NCBI GenBank assembly: GCA_903867185.1
Contig: CAIPQK010000145.1
Location: 1-36,883 of the forward strand
DNA from: an uncultured Candidatus Nemicrothrix sp.
Lineage (GTDB): Bacteria; Actinomycetota; Acidimicrobiia; Acidimicrobiales; Acidimicrobilacustridaceae
DNA length: 36,883 nt
Reading direction: 5' to 3'
The notes under the pieces are model-generated. The model was given only the letters and a program-made list of their open reading frames with translations, searched no databases and was not told the origin of the DNA. Position numbers and translations under genes: made by a program. Numbering within the stretch: the first letter of the stretch is position 1; each line of letters opens with the position of its first letter. Shown one piece after another: positions 14,967 to 22,637 of this stretch.

Positions 14967-16178
14967 TTACGGAACGAACTCGTAACGAATAGGGCACGTG
15001 TCAACATGATTGACCATTACTCGCGGTAACCACTTCGACTCACCAGTGAGTTCAAGGTTGCGAGTGTGCGCGGCAATCGCTAGGGCTGTTTCTTGCAGTT
15101 CGGCGCGAGCCAATGCCTGACCAAGGCAGAAGTGCGGGCCCATGCTGAACGTAAATGACCACATCGTTGGGTCACGAGTGATGTCGAAGCGATTCGGGTC
15201 CTCGTAGCGAAGTGGATCGCGATTTGGACCACCGATAATCGTGGTGACCGCTTCACCTGCGTCAAATTGCAGCCCAGCCAGTTCGGTGGCCTTTGTCGTC
15301 TTATTCCCCGACGCATAGAACCCAGGTCGAAACCGCAAAACCTCTTCCACCGCGCCACGAACTAACTCTTCGGGATTCGATCGGAGAAGTTCGAGTTGGT
15401 CCGGGTGTCGAGCGAACTCGAGGAACATCGAGGTCATCACGCTCGAGGTCGTTTCGATCGCGCCAGCGAAGATATTGGTGAAGAGGACAATGAGTTCTTC
15501 ATTGCTAAGTCGGTCGCCATTCTCTTCGACTTCGATCAGACGAGTCAGAAGATCATCTCGAGGTTCTGCTCTTCGACTTTCAACGAGTTGGCCTACGAAC
15601 TCCATCGCTACAGCAAATGTTGCATTGGCACGATCGCGAATCTCCTGAGTGACGTTCGGGCCAAATGCGTCACCAGCACCGCCTTGCATCTTCTGACCAA
15701 CCTCTGCCGCTTCAGCCGGAGAGATTTCAAGGAACGAGGCGATTGAAAGAAACGGAACGATTCGAATGTGTTCGCGCACATCGAATTCACCTGTATCGGC
15801 ATGACGTTCAAGAAGGTCCCGCACATGTTGGCGAACCACTGGACGAACTATGTCGGCCGACTTCGGGGTGAGGGCCCGATTCACTAAGCCACGCAAACGG
15901 CGGTGGTCCTCGCCGTTCAGCGCTCCAATCGAATAGCGCCGCCATTCATAGAGCGGATCTCCCGGCTTGAAGCCACGAGCCTCGATGTACTCGAGTCCCT
16001 CGTTGATGAACTCGGGTCGCTTCTTAATTTCTTCGGCGTCGTCCCAACGCAGGATCGCTTTGATCCCCTCTGGCGTAACTGCCGTGCGATGGTTCTCCCG
16101 CAGCTCAGCAAGAATCGGATACGGATCCGCCCAATAGACATCCTCATCGAGTGGAACGACGGGAAGGTTGGAGGCCAT
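14967..16178 (-). CDS. Cytochrome P450
   Basis: A soluble bacterial class I P450 of 403 aa. The heme-binding loop FSMGPHFCLGQALAR has the axial Cys at C351. The I-helix oxygen-activation motif reads AGAIETTSS at 238-246, with Glu in place of the usual Asp. The K-helix ExxR is E279-R282. It lacks any membrane anchor and needs an external ferredoxin and reductase; no dedicated partner other than the Rieske gene two genes upstream is in the window. The substrate is unknown. It is the last gene of the sufD-Rieske-sufC2-PCD run, 13 bp after the PCD stop. Confidence 0.93.
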   Translation of the reverse strand: MASNLPVVPLDEDVYWADPYPILAELRENHRTAVTPEGIKAILRWDDAEEIKKRPEFINEGLEYIEARGFKPGDPLYEWRRYSIGALNGEDHRRLRGLVNRALTPKSADIVRPVVRQHVRDLLERHADTGEFDVREHIRIVPFLSIASFLEISPAEAAEVGQKMQGGAGDAFGPNVTQEIRDRANATFAVAMEFVGQLVESRRAEPRDDLLTRLIEVEENGDRLSNEELIVLFTNIFAGAIETTSSVMTSMFLEFARHPDQLELLRSNPEELVRGAVEEVLRFRPGFYASGNKTTKATELAGLQFDAGEAVTTIIGGPNRDPLRYEDPNRFDITRDPTMWSFTFSMGPHFCLGQALARAELQETALAIAAHTRNLELTGESKWLPRVMVNHVDTCPIRYEFVP

Positions 16179-16191
16179 TACGACGATCCTG

Positions 16192-16488
16192 TCAGATGCT
16201 GATGACTCCGTCGATGCCCTTTGCTAAAGCGAAGCATCGTTCGGTTGGTCCACCACTGTCATGACTGGTGATATCGATCACGACGCTGTTCCAAACATTG
16301 GACCAATTCGGGTGATGATCGAGTTCTTCGGCAACCGGAGCAACCCGATTCATGAACGCCCAGGCTTCAGCGAAGTTGGCGTAGGTGAACTCGCGATGCA
16401 GATGCCCATCGACCATTTCCCATTCGGGAACGCTCACCAATCGATCGGCGACTTCTTCAGCAGAGAGGACGCGATCCCGAGGGCTCAT
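16192..16488 (-). CDS. Pterin-4a-carbinolamine dehydratase family protein
   Basis: The 98-aa protein matches the PCD/PhhB family, which dehydrates 4a-hydroxytetrahydropterin or acts as a molybdopterin-related accessory. The motif with EELDHHPNWSNVW followed by the third His (ITSHDSGG) is intact. The Asp that normally follows eight residues later is a Cys here (PTERC), so the last element of the signature is altered. The ATG overlaps the sufC2 stop by 4 bp (ATGA), which makes coupling likely. No aromatic amino acid hydroxylase is visible nearby. Confidence 0.85.
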   Translation of the reverse strand: MSPRDRVLSAEEVADRLVSVPEWEMVDGHLHREFTYANFAEAWAFMNRVAPVAEELDHHPNWSNVWNSVVIDITSHDSGGPTERCFALAKGIDGVISI

Positions 16489-17261
16489 GCGAATGGATCG
16501 GCGAAGGGGTCAGCAGCAGCCGGCGGCGCTTCGTCTTCGGCCCACTCGGCATAGCCAGTGCGCTCGAGTTCGTCGGCGAGATCGGGGCCGCCAGCGGCAA
16601 CGATGCGACCTTGGGCCAGCACATGCACGACATCGGGCTTCAATTCTTCGAGAAGACGTGAGTAATGCGTAATGGCAAGAACGCCGAGATTGAATTCGGT
16701 TGTTGCCGCTTCAACGCGGCGCGAGCACGCACGAAGGGCGTCGACATCGAGACCAGAGTCGAGTTCATCGAGAATGGCGAACTTCGGACGAAGGACGGCG
16801 AGTTGCATGGTTTCGTTGCGCTTCTTTTCGCCACCGGAAAGGTCGACGTTCACGGGACGATCAAGAAGTCGGGTGGCCAAACCAATGCGTTCAGCTTCGG
16901 CAGCAACGGTTGTGTGAACAACCGAGGAGTCGCGACCAAGCGCCGAGAGGGCTTCAGTGAGGAGCTCTTCAAGACTGACGCCAGGGACCTCGACCGGATA
17001 CTGCATTGCCAGGAAGAGTCCGGCTTTCGCTCGTTCGTAGGTGGGAAGCCCGAGGAGATCAACACCGTCGATCGATACCGAACCACCGGTGACGGTGTAG
17101 CCGGGCTTGCCCATCAGTACATGCGAAAGCGTTGACTTACCTGCGCCGTTCGGGCCCATGACGGCATGAACCTCGCCCGACTTCACGACAAGATCGACAC
17201 CATTCAGGATCTGGCGACCAGCAACCTCGGCCGTAAGTCCTTGAATTCGAAGTTCACCCAT
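16485..17261 (-). CDS. sufC: SUF iron-sulfur assembly ATPase SufC, paralogue 2
   Basis: This second SufC has 258 aa, Walker A GPNGAGKST at residues 36-44, AMQYPVEVPGVSL at the Q-loop, signature LSGGEKKRNE at 141-150 and Walker B into LDELDSGLDVDAL. It ends in an acidic Pro/Ala-rich tail with DPFADPFA. It sits in the normal actinobacterial context sufD-Rieske-sufC, so it is probably the orthologue of the usual SufC, whereas paralogue 1 belongs to the sufS-sufU operon. The frame is open upstream to 17564 inside the Rieske gene; ATG 17261 starts 1 bp after the Rieske stop and gives the family N-terminus. Confidence 0.94.
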   Translation of the reverse strand: MGELRIQGLTAEVAGRQILNGVDLVVKSGEVHAVMGPNGAGKSTLSHVLMGKPGYTVTGGSVSIDGVDLLGLPTYERAKAGLFLAMQYPVEVPGVSLEELLTEALSALGRDSSVVHTTVAAEAERIGLATRLLDRPVNVDLSGGEKKRNETMQLAVLRPKFAILDELDSGLDVDALRACSRRVEAATTEFNLGVLAITHYSRLLEELKPDVVHVLAQGRIVAAGGPDLADELERTGYAEWAEDEAPPAAADPFADPFA

Positions 17262-17262
17262 G

Positions 17263-17577
17263 TCAGTCGATCTCCACGTACACGTCGGCATCGTCGATGC
17301 GCACGACATAGGTCGGAACAGCTTTGGTCGCGGGAAGAGAATTCGGGATGCCAGTTTCGAGCGAGAAGCAACTGCCGTGTTTCGGGCATTCGAGTTCACA
17401 GGACTTCGGGTGCACTTCACCCTCGGAGAGCGAGACATCGAGATGGGTGCAGCGATCACCAATTGCGTAGAACGCGCCGCCGATATGGGCGAGAGCGATA
17501 CGCACAGACCCAAAATCGAATCGTCGAACCTCGCCAACGGGAACATCCTGGACAGAACAAACACGTTCGAGCGTCAT
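17263..17577 (-). CDS. Rieske [2Fe-2S] ferredoxin-type protein
   Basis: A 104-aa single-domain Rieske ferredoxin. The ligands are C43 and H45 (CTHLD) and C64 and H67 (CPKHG). It resembles the ferredoxin subunits of ring-hydroxylating dioxygenases, but no oxygenase is present; a Rieske gene between sufD and sufC is common in actinobacterial suf operons. It may donate electrons during cluster assembly or to the downstream P450; that is inference. Its ATG overlaps the sufD stop by 4 bp. Confidence 0.92.
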   Translation of the reverse strand: MTLERVCSVQDVPVGEVRRFDFGSVRIALAHIGGAFYAIGDRCTHLDVSLSEGEVHPKSCELECPKHGSCFSLETGIPNSLPATKAVPTYVVRIDDADVYVEID

Positions 17578-18809
17578 GAGTTCACTCCTGCATCAAGTCG
17601 TTCATCGATTGCGGCCGCAATCAACGGCACTGCAGCAGCGACCGGGAACTCTTCAAGGACTTCGTCGAAGAATCCGGCAACAATCAATCGCTCAGCGATT
17701 TCGGTCGGCACGCCACGACTTTCCAGGTAGAAGACCTGTTCTTCGTCCACCGGACCAACAGTTGATGCGTGGCTGCACTTCACATCGTTCGTTTCAATTT
17801 CCAGATTCGGCACCGACTCCGCCCACGCAGTGTCGGAAAGCTTCAGATTGCGATTGGTCTGGAAGGCGTTCGTGCCCCGTGCGTCTTTTTCAACACGAAT
17901 GAGGCCGGTATAAATCGAGCGGGAATGCCCGCCAACGGCACCCTTGAACAAAAGGTTGGAGTTCGTATCGGGCGCCGCATGATGCTGAAAGGTGCGGAAA
18001 TCAAGCGTTTGCGAACCAGTGCCGAAGTACACGGCGCTGAGGTTGCCCGTTGCCCCACGGCCAATGAGTTCGCAATCGGTACGCATGCGGCCGTAGTCGC
18101 AACCGAGGCCAGCATGCGACGAGGTCAGTGTGCCGTCGTTGAGCACACGACTCACCTGTGAAGCGATCTGCCACACACGCGGACCACGCATTTGCACATT
18201 GCCGTACGACAAGCGTCCGGCGCGATCGACGTCGAGTTCGACAAGCGGAGAAACGAGTGCAGTGATATCGGCTGAACCATGCCAGTCGAGAATGCGCACA
18301 TCGGCATCGGCGCCGACCCGCACAACAAGGCGAGGGTAAACAGCCGAACCATCGATATCGATCCAATCGATAATGGCGATCGGTGCGTCGACCGTGACAC
18401 CGGCGGGCACATGCACGAGCACGCCATCGAGGAAGTGGGCATCGTTGAGGCGACCGAACACATCGGGCCCGCCATCGGCCACAACGCCGAGCGAGGTCTG
18501 CGCATCGGGGCCATCGACTAACGAGCCGACGTAGACACCCTTCGCCACAAGCGCTTCGTCGAGTCGTGCCGCAACCACGGAACCGTTTCGAACCACGACA
18601 CTGCCGGCGAGATGACCCAGGGAGTCGAGAAGCGCAGCCGCTCCAGCGGGAACACCCTCGGATCGATCGCTGACAATGGCCCATTGGCTCAGATCGACAT
18701 CGGCAACGCGGCTGTAACGCCAGACCTCTTCTTCGGAGGAAGGCATGGCGAACTGGTCCGTTTGGACGGCCGCGGAACGTCGATCAACAAGCCACTGGGG
18801 GGAAGACAC
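17574..18809 (-). CDS. sufD: SUF scaffold protein SufD
   Basis: SufD pairs with SufB and SufC as the cluster assembly scaffold. The 411-aa protein has the right-handed beta-helix core of the SufB/SufD family, with TLTSSHAGLGCDYGRMR, DFRTFQHHAAPDTNSNLLFKG and KCSHASTVGPVDEEQVFYL SRG-type C-terminal motifs. The start is a GTG. It lies 7 nt after a TAGGAT -10 hexamer with no Shine-Dalgarno, so the transcript is probably leaderless. The shared suf operator overlaps this -10. Confidence 0.93.
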   Translation of the reverse strand: MSSPQWLVDRRSAAVQTDQFAMPSSEEEVWRYSRVADVDLSQWAIVSDRSEGVPAGAAALLDSLGHLAGSVVVRNGSVVAARLDEALVAKGVYVGSLVDGPDAQTSLGVVADGGPDVFGRLNDAHFLDGVLVHVPAGVTVDAPIAIIDWIDIDGSAVYPRLVVRVGADADVRILDWHGSADITALVSPLVELDVDRAGRLSYGNVQMRGPRVWQIASQVSRVLNDGTLTSSHAGLGCDYGRMRTDCELIGRGATGNLSAVYFGTGSQTLDFRTFQHHAAPDTNSNLLFKGAVGGHSRSIYTGLIRVEKDARGTNAFQTNRNLKLSDTAWAESVPNLEIETNDVKCSHASTVGPVDEEQVFYLESRGVPTEIAERLIVAGFFDEVLEEFPVAAAVPLIAAAIDERLDAGVNS

Positions 18810-18816
18810 GGGAATA

Positions 18817-18822
18817 ATCCTA
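18817..18822 (-). promoter_or_regulatory. Putative -10 element of the leaderless sufD promoter
   Basis: On the minus strand TAGGAT ends 7 nt before the sufD GTG at 18809. Its first three bases are also the last bases of the operator palindrome, so a bound regulator would block RNA polymerase directly. Confidence 0.5.
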
Positions 18823-18839
18823 CCCGCATAGGAGAAATT
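18819..18839 (-). promoter_or_regulatory. Putative suf operator, copy 2 (upstream of sufD)
   Basis: Read on the minus strand, the 21-mer starts with AATTTCTCCTA and contains CTAT-GCGG-GTAG, with an outer C-G pair (CCTA...TAGG). The left 12 bases equal those of the sufB copy. It overlaps the -10 of the sufD promoter. Confidence 0.65.
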
Positions 18840-18848
18840 ACGGCCAGT

Positions 18849-19193
18849 TTAGGAACGCCCGAATCTCCGCTTCAGTCGACCCATCCGGCTATTGGCTTTC
18901 TTCTGCTCGGCTTCGAGTTCAGCGAGGATCTGCGGACCAATGGCGTTCACAATGTCTTCGGCCTCATCGAGGACTTCGGCAATGCCTTCGCCTTCGGGTT
19001 CAGGGGGAACGGGTGGAGCAATGAGCGACCCATGGCTCCAGTCGACATCAACAAGGCGCAGTTCGAACTTGGAACAGTTCTCGGGGCATCGCCAAGGAGC
19101 TTCGGGAGCCAGGTCGAGATTGCACTTCCGCACGGTCTCACCGTTGGCGTAGCTGCGACTTTCGTACTGCTTACATTCCTCACGCATCGACAT
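18849..19193 (-). CDS. Conserved hypothetical protein with N-terminal Cys cluster
   Basis: The 114-aa protein has four Cys in its first 40 residues (C7, C24, C36, C40), with the segment APWRCPENCSKFE, followed by a Pro/Glu-rich linker and a charged C-terminal helix ending RMGRLKRRFGRS. The Cys spacing is compatible with a zinc or iron-sulfur site, but I do not recognise a named family. Similar short proteins occur in other actinobacteria as far as I recall. It lies 39 bp upstream of sufD on the same strand, and that gap holds the suf operator, so a role in cluster assembly or sensing is possible but unproven. Confidence 0.72.
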   Translation of the reverse strand: MSMREECKQYESRSYANGETVRKCNLDLAPEAPWRCPENCSKFELRLVDVDWSHGSLIAPPVPPEPEGEGIAEVLDEAEDIVNAIGPQILAELEAEQKKANSRMGRLKRRFGRS

Positions 19194-19216
19194 AGTTAAA
19201 GTCTCGCATTCTCAGA

Positions 19217-19999
19217 TCAGGAATCCAACGCGAGCCCAAGATCAGGCGAGCGGGTCAATCGCCAACGAGCTGCGGTGACGACCGCAATTGCTCCCAAGGT
19301 CGCAGCGAGCAGGGTGCACACCAAACTCACCGGTGTAACTGAATCGTTGAGCAACAACACGCCACCAAGCGCCGTGAACAACGCGTTGATCTGCGCACTG
19401 GCCGCAACGGCAGTAACTCCAGCGGCCGGCAGCGCCGCTGTTCGCAATACGCGCCCGACGGTACCGAACAGCGCAACGGCGAGTGCTGCAGCCAATGCAC
19501 CCCAAATTGTCCACGGTTGCTGCAGGGTGCCAAAGATCAGACCGAGGGGAAGGAGAACGATGCTCCCGCTGATCATTGTTGAAGAAACGATTGTCGTTGG
19601 GTTGAGTCCATCTTCCACAGCCAGTTCCGAAGTTCGCAACCCAATCACTTCAACCGCAACAAACCCAACGGCTATCGCGGCACCGGCCCAGGTCACTGAA
19701 TCGACGCCGTCTCCCCCGGCAGCGACCGTAAGCCCGATAATCGCGGCGAGCGAAGACCCCAATGCTGCAAAGGTTGAGAATCGGCCCGAGCGATCGCGCA
19801 CCAACAATGCAACAGCCGGTGTGCACGCGAGCGCGAGTCCGGCAAGAGGTCCATCCAGAGTTCGGAACATCGTTCCGGCCGCAACAAGCCCAACCAACTG
19901 GATGGCGACGGCGATTCGACCCGAACGGACACGCAGTGGATCGAGCCAGGACCCTGCTCCCTGACGACGAGCAATTGCCACCGCAACGAGCGCTCCCAT
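19217..19999 (-). CDS. EamA/DMT-family transporter, start uncertain
   Basis: The product is very hydrophobic with about nine to ten membrane helices and the internal duplication of drug/metabolite transporters (for example MGALVAVAIARRQG near the start, and a late repeat with SAQINALFTALGGVLLLNDS). From ATG 19999 it has 260 aa and lacks the first helix of the family. The same frame stays open upstream to the sufB 3' end and encodes what looks like that helix (DVLISSVLFAGCNIAWRYG), yet contains no ATG, GTG or TTG. A CTG at 20128, an ATT at 20125 or a small frameshift would explain this. It lies just downstream of sufB. The transported substrate is unknown. Confidence 0.75.
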   Translation of the reverse strand: MGALVAVAIARRQGAGSWLDPLRVRSGRIAVAIQLVGLVAAGTMFRTLDGPLAGLALACTPAVALLVRDRSGRFSTFAALGSSLAAIIGLTVAAGGDGVDSVTWAGAAIAVGFVAVEVIGLRTSELAVEDGLNPTTIVSSTMISGSIVLLPLGLIFGTLQQPWTIWGALAAALAVALFGTVGRVLRTAALPAAGVTAVAASAQINALFTALGGVLLLNDSVTPVSLVCTLLAATLGAIAVVTAARWRLTRSPDLGLALDS

Positions 20000-20172
20000 G
20001 GCAACGCGGAAACCGACAATGCCGATTGCCGGGCCGCTGCCATAGCGCCACGCGATATTGCAGCCTGCGAACAGGACCGACGAAATGAGAACGTCGGCAA
20101 CAGCGCGATGCTCGCGCCGTTCAATCAGATGTGTGTCGTTCGCGTCGATGACGTGAGCGTAAGGCAGCCGAA

Positions 20173-21576
20173 CTAGCCGACTGAACCTTCCATCTGCAGT
20201 TCAATGAGACGACTCCACTCCACCGCGTATTCCATTGGCAGTGTGCGAGTGATCGGTTCAATGAAACCGTTGACGACCATGCCCATGGCCTGTTCGGAAG
20301 AAAGACCGCGACTCATGAGATAAAAGAGCTGTTCTTCGGCAACCTTCGAGACCGTTGCCTCGTGGCCGATGACTGCATCGCCCGAACCGATTTCCATATA
20401 CGGGAATGTGTCAGAGATGGATTCATCGTCGAGGATAAGTGCGTCGCACTGCACGTGGCTCTTGCAGCCGTAGGCATCGTCTTCGACGCGGATGAGACCG
20501 CGGTACGAGGTGCGGCCGCCGTCTTTGGAGATCGACTTCGAAACGATCTTCGAGGTGGTCTCGGGCGCGGCGTGAACCATCTTCGAACCAGTGTCTTGAT
20601 GTTGACCAGGGCCGGCATAGGCAACAGACAGAACCTCACCCGATGCCTTGGGGCCAACGAGCCACACCGCTGGGTACTTCATGGTGAGACGAGAACCAAT
20701 GTTTCCGTCGATCCATTCCATGTGGCCTTCGGCTTCAACACGAGCACGCTTGGTGACGAGGTTAAACACGTTGTTCGACCAGTTCTGGATGGTCGTATAC
20801 GTAACGCGAGCACTGGGCTTGACGATGATTTCAACGACTGCTGAATGCAGCGAGTCGGAGGTATACACCGGCGCCGAACATCCTTCGATGTAATGAACCT
20901 GACTGCCTTCGTCGGCGATGATCAGCGTGCGTTCGAACTGACCCATGTTTTCCGCGTTGATGCGGAAGTAGGCCTGCAGCGGCATTTCGACTGAAACGCC
21001 CGGTGGGACATAGATAAACGAGCCACCTGACCACACTGCGGAGTTGAGTGCAGAGAACTTGTTGTCGTTCGACGGAATAACGGTGCCGAAGTAGGCACGA
21101 ACGATTTCGGGATGCTCACGAAGCGCTGTGTCCATATCGGTGAAGATGACGCCTTGTGCTTCAAGATCTTCACGGTTTTTGTGGTACACAACTTCGGATT
21201 CGTACTGCGCGGTAACGCCGGCGAGGTACTTGCGTTCGGCTTCGGGGATTCCGAGCTTCTCGTAGGTTTCCTTCACTGAGTCGGGAAGTTCATCCCACGC
21301 ATCGACCTGATGATCGGTCGGCTTGATGTAATAGAAAATGTCGTCGAAGAAAATCTCTGACATGTCGCCGCCCCAGTTGGGCATCGGACGCTTGAGGAAT
21401 TGTGCGTAGGACTTGAGGCGGTAATCGCGCATCCAGTCGGGCTCGCCCTTCATCCACGACATCTCTTTGATGATGTTTTCGTCGAGGCCGCGCTTGGGCT
21501 TAAAGACGTAATCCTCAGCGTCGCTCCAGCCGAGTTTGTACCGGCCGAGGTCAAGATCAAGTTCGGTGCTGGCCAT
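20173..21576 (-). CDS. sufB: SUF scaffold protein SufB
   Basis: SufB is the main scaffold on which clusters are built. The 467-aa protein has the expected length. It shows the N-terminal [18 protein letters not shown] block, [19 protein letters not shown], the beta-helix core with HYIEGCSAP, and the C-terminal [11 protein letters not shown] segment, whose Cys matches the family's essential scaffold Cys, followed by [21 protein letters not shown]. The ATG has GGAG 7 nt upstream. Unlike most actinobacteria, sufB is not next to sufD: an EamA gene and a Cys-cluster gene lie between. A promoter with the suf operator between -35 and -10 precedes it. Confidence 0.96.
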   Translation of the reverse strand: MASTELDLDLGRYKLGWSDAEDYVFKPKRGLDENIIKEMSWMKGEPDWMRDYRLKSYAQFLKRPMPNWGGDMSEIFFDDIFYYIKPTDHQVDAWDELPDSVKETYEKLGIPEAERKYLAGVTAQYESEVVYHKNREDLEAQGVIFTDMDTALREHPEIVRAYFGTVIPSNDNKFSALNSAVWSGGSFIYVPPGVSVEMPLQAYFRINAENMGQFERTLIIADEGSQVHYIEGCSAPVYTSDSLHSAVVEIIVKPSARVTYTTIQNWSNNVFNLVTKRARVEAEGHMEWIDGNIGSRLTMKYPAVWLVGPKASGEVLSVAYAGPGQHQDTGSKMVHAAPETTSKIVSKSISKDGGRTSYRGLIRVEDDAYGCKSHVQCDALILDDESISDTFPYMEIGSGDAVIGHEATVSKVAEEQLFYLMSRGLSSEQAMGMVVNGFIEPITRTLPMEYAVEWSRLIELQMEGSVG

Positions 21577-21600
21577 CAGGGGGCTCCAGGAGGATGGTTG

Positions 21601-21630
21601 AGATAATTTCTCCTATGGCGATAGTAACAA
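21601..21630 (-). promoter_or_regulatory. Putative sufB promoter
   Basis: On the minus strand TTGTTA (21630-21625) is followed after 18 bp by TTATCT (21606-21601), and the sufB ATG lies 24 nt further with GGAG in between. The whole suf palindrome fits within the spacer. Confidence 0.5.
21605..21625 (+). promoter_or_regulatory. Putative suf operator, copy 3 (upstream of sufB)
   Basis: The 21-mer reads AATTTCTCCTA followed by TGGCGATAGT, with the palindrome CTAT-GGCG-ATAG at 21613-21624. It lies on the strand opposite to sufB, whereas copies 1 and 2 point along their genes, as expected for a nearly symmetric protein-binding site. It fills the spacer of the sufB promoter. Confidence 0.65.
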
Positions 21631-21668
21631 ATACCCCGGGCCAATCAACCCTCTAAGGGCACATTCCC

Positions 21669-22637
21669 TTAGGACTGACCAGAATCGCCGGAACTGGCGA
21701 ATGCCGCTTTCAGCCGATTGAAGCCTTCATCGAGGCCAACCGATGGCTCCCAACCGAGGATCCTTCTTGTCTCGCGCTGGTCAAACCAGTGGGCGACCGA
21801 TAACTGTCGAGCGGCGAAATGGGTGAGTGGCGGCTCAGAGCCTGGCCACACCCGATCGAGGGCCGAACCGATCCGAGCGGCAATTGGAGCAGGTATCGAC
21901 CTGGGCGAGCGAGTGACTCCTGCAGCCTCAAGAATCGAAGCAACCAGATCGCGTAACGGGCGCGGTTCGCCGCCAGTGACAACCAGTGGCGCCAGCGTCG
22001 CTTCGTCGCCCGCGTTGCAGTGATTGAGCGCGGCGACGATCGCTGTCGCCGCGTCGTCGACATAGGTCGTGTCCACCAGCGCCCGCCCGCCATCGGGCAG
22101 CGCCAATCGACCCGAGCGAGCACGATCAACGATTCGACCGATGAGTTGCGTGTCGCCAGGGCCCCACACCAGATGCGGACGAATCATGACCGTCGGAACG
22201 GTTGTTTCTTTGCGCACGAACGATTCGGCCATGGCTTTTGAGCGCGTGTATCCGTCGCCTCCGTCGTAGTCGGCGGCGAGCGCCGTCGATCCGACACTGG
22301 GAGCGTCGTGAAAGGCCACCGACGGACTCGAAATATGCACAAACCTGCCGCTCGCCGTTGCCGCCGCCAGTGCGTTGCGAGTTCCGTCAACGTTGATGGC
22401 CAGCATCTCGTTCCACGACGCTTTCGGAGCAACAAGGGCAGCAAGGTGAATCACCGCATCGGCATTGCGTGCTGCGTGCAGAACAGCCGAGCGATCGCGA
22501 ATGTCGCCTCGATCATCGATTGCAGTTGAGCCCGATGCGCTGCGTTGAAAACAGACCACATCGTCACCCCGCGCCACAAGGAGATTCGCAACCGTCCTGC
22601 CAAGAAGACTCGAACCGCCCGTGACGAGAACCTTCAT
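21669..22637 (-). CDS. oleD: OleD, NADPH-dependent 2-alkyl-3-ketoalkanoate reductase
   Basis: OleD reduces the beta-keto acid made by OleA to the beta-hydroxy acid in long-chain olefin synthesis. The 322-aa extended SDR of the 3-beta-HSD type has VTGGSSLLG at residues 5-13, a conserved Ser in HISSPSV (about 103-104), and the catalytic Y130 and K134 in YTRSK. On sequence alone it could be any NAD-dependent epimerase-like reductase; the assignment rests on its position directly after oleA and oleBC. Its ATG overlaps the oleBC stop by 4 bp. Confidence 0.85.
   Translation of the reverse strand: MKVLVTGGSSLLGRTVANLLVARGDDVVCFQRSASGSTAIDDRGDIRDRSAVLHAARNADAVIHLAALVAPKASWNEMLAINVDGTRNALAAATASGRFVHISSPSVAFHDAPSVGSTALAADYDGGDGYTRSKAMAESFVRKETTVPTVMIRPHLVWGPGDTQLIGRIVDRARSGRLALPDGGRALVDTTYVDDAATAIVAALNHCNAGDEATLAPLVVTGGEPRPLRDLVASILEAAGVTRSPRSIPAPIAARIGSALDRVWPGSEPPLTHFAARQLSVAHWFDQRETRRILGWEPSVGLDEGFNRLKAAFASSGDSGQS

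Noticed and set aside
17262-17564. N-terminal extension of sufC2 by about 100 residues
   Set aside because: It lies wholly inside the Rieske gene in another frame and has no SufC similarity; ATG 17261 is the natural start.
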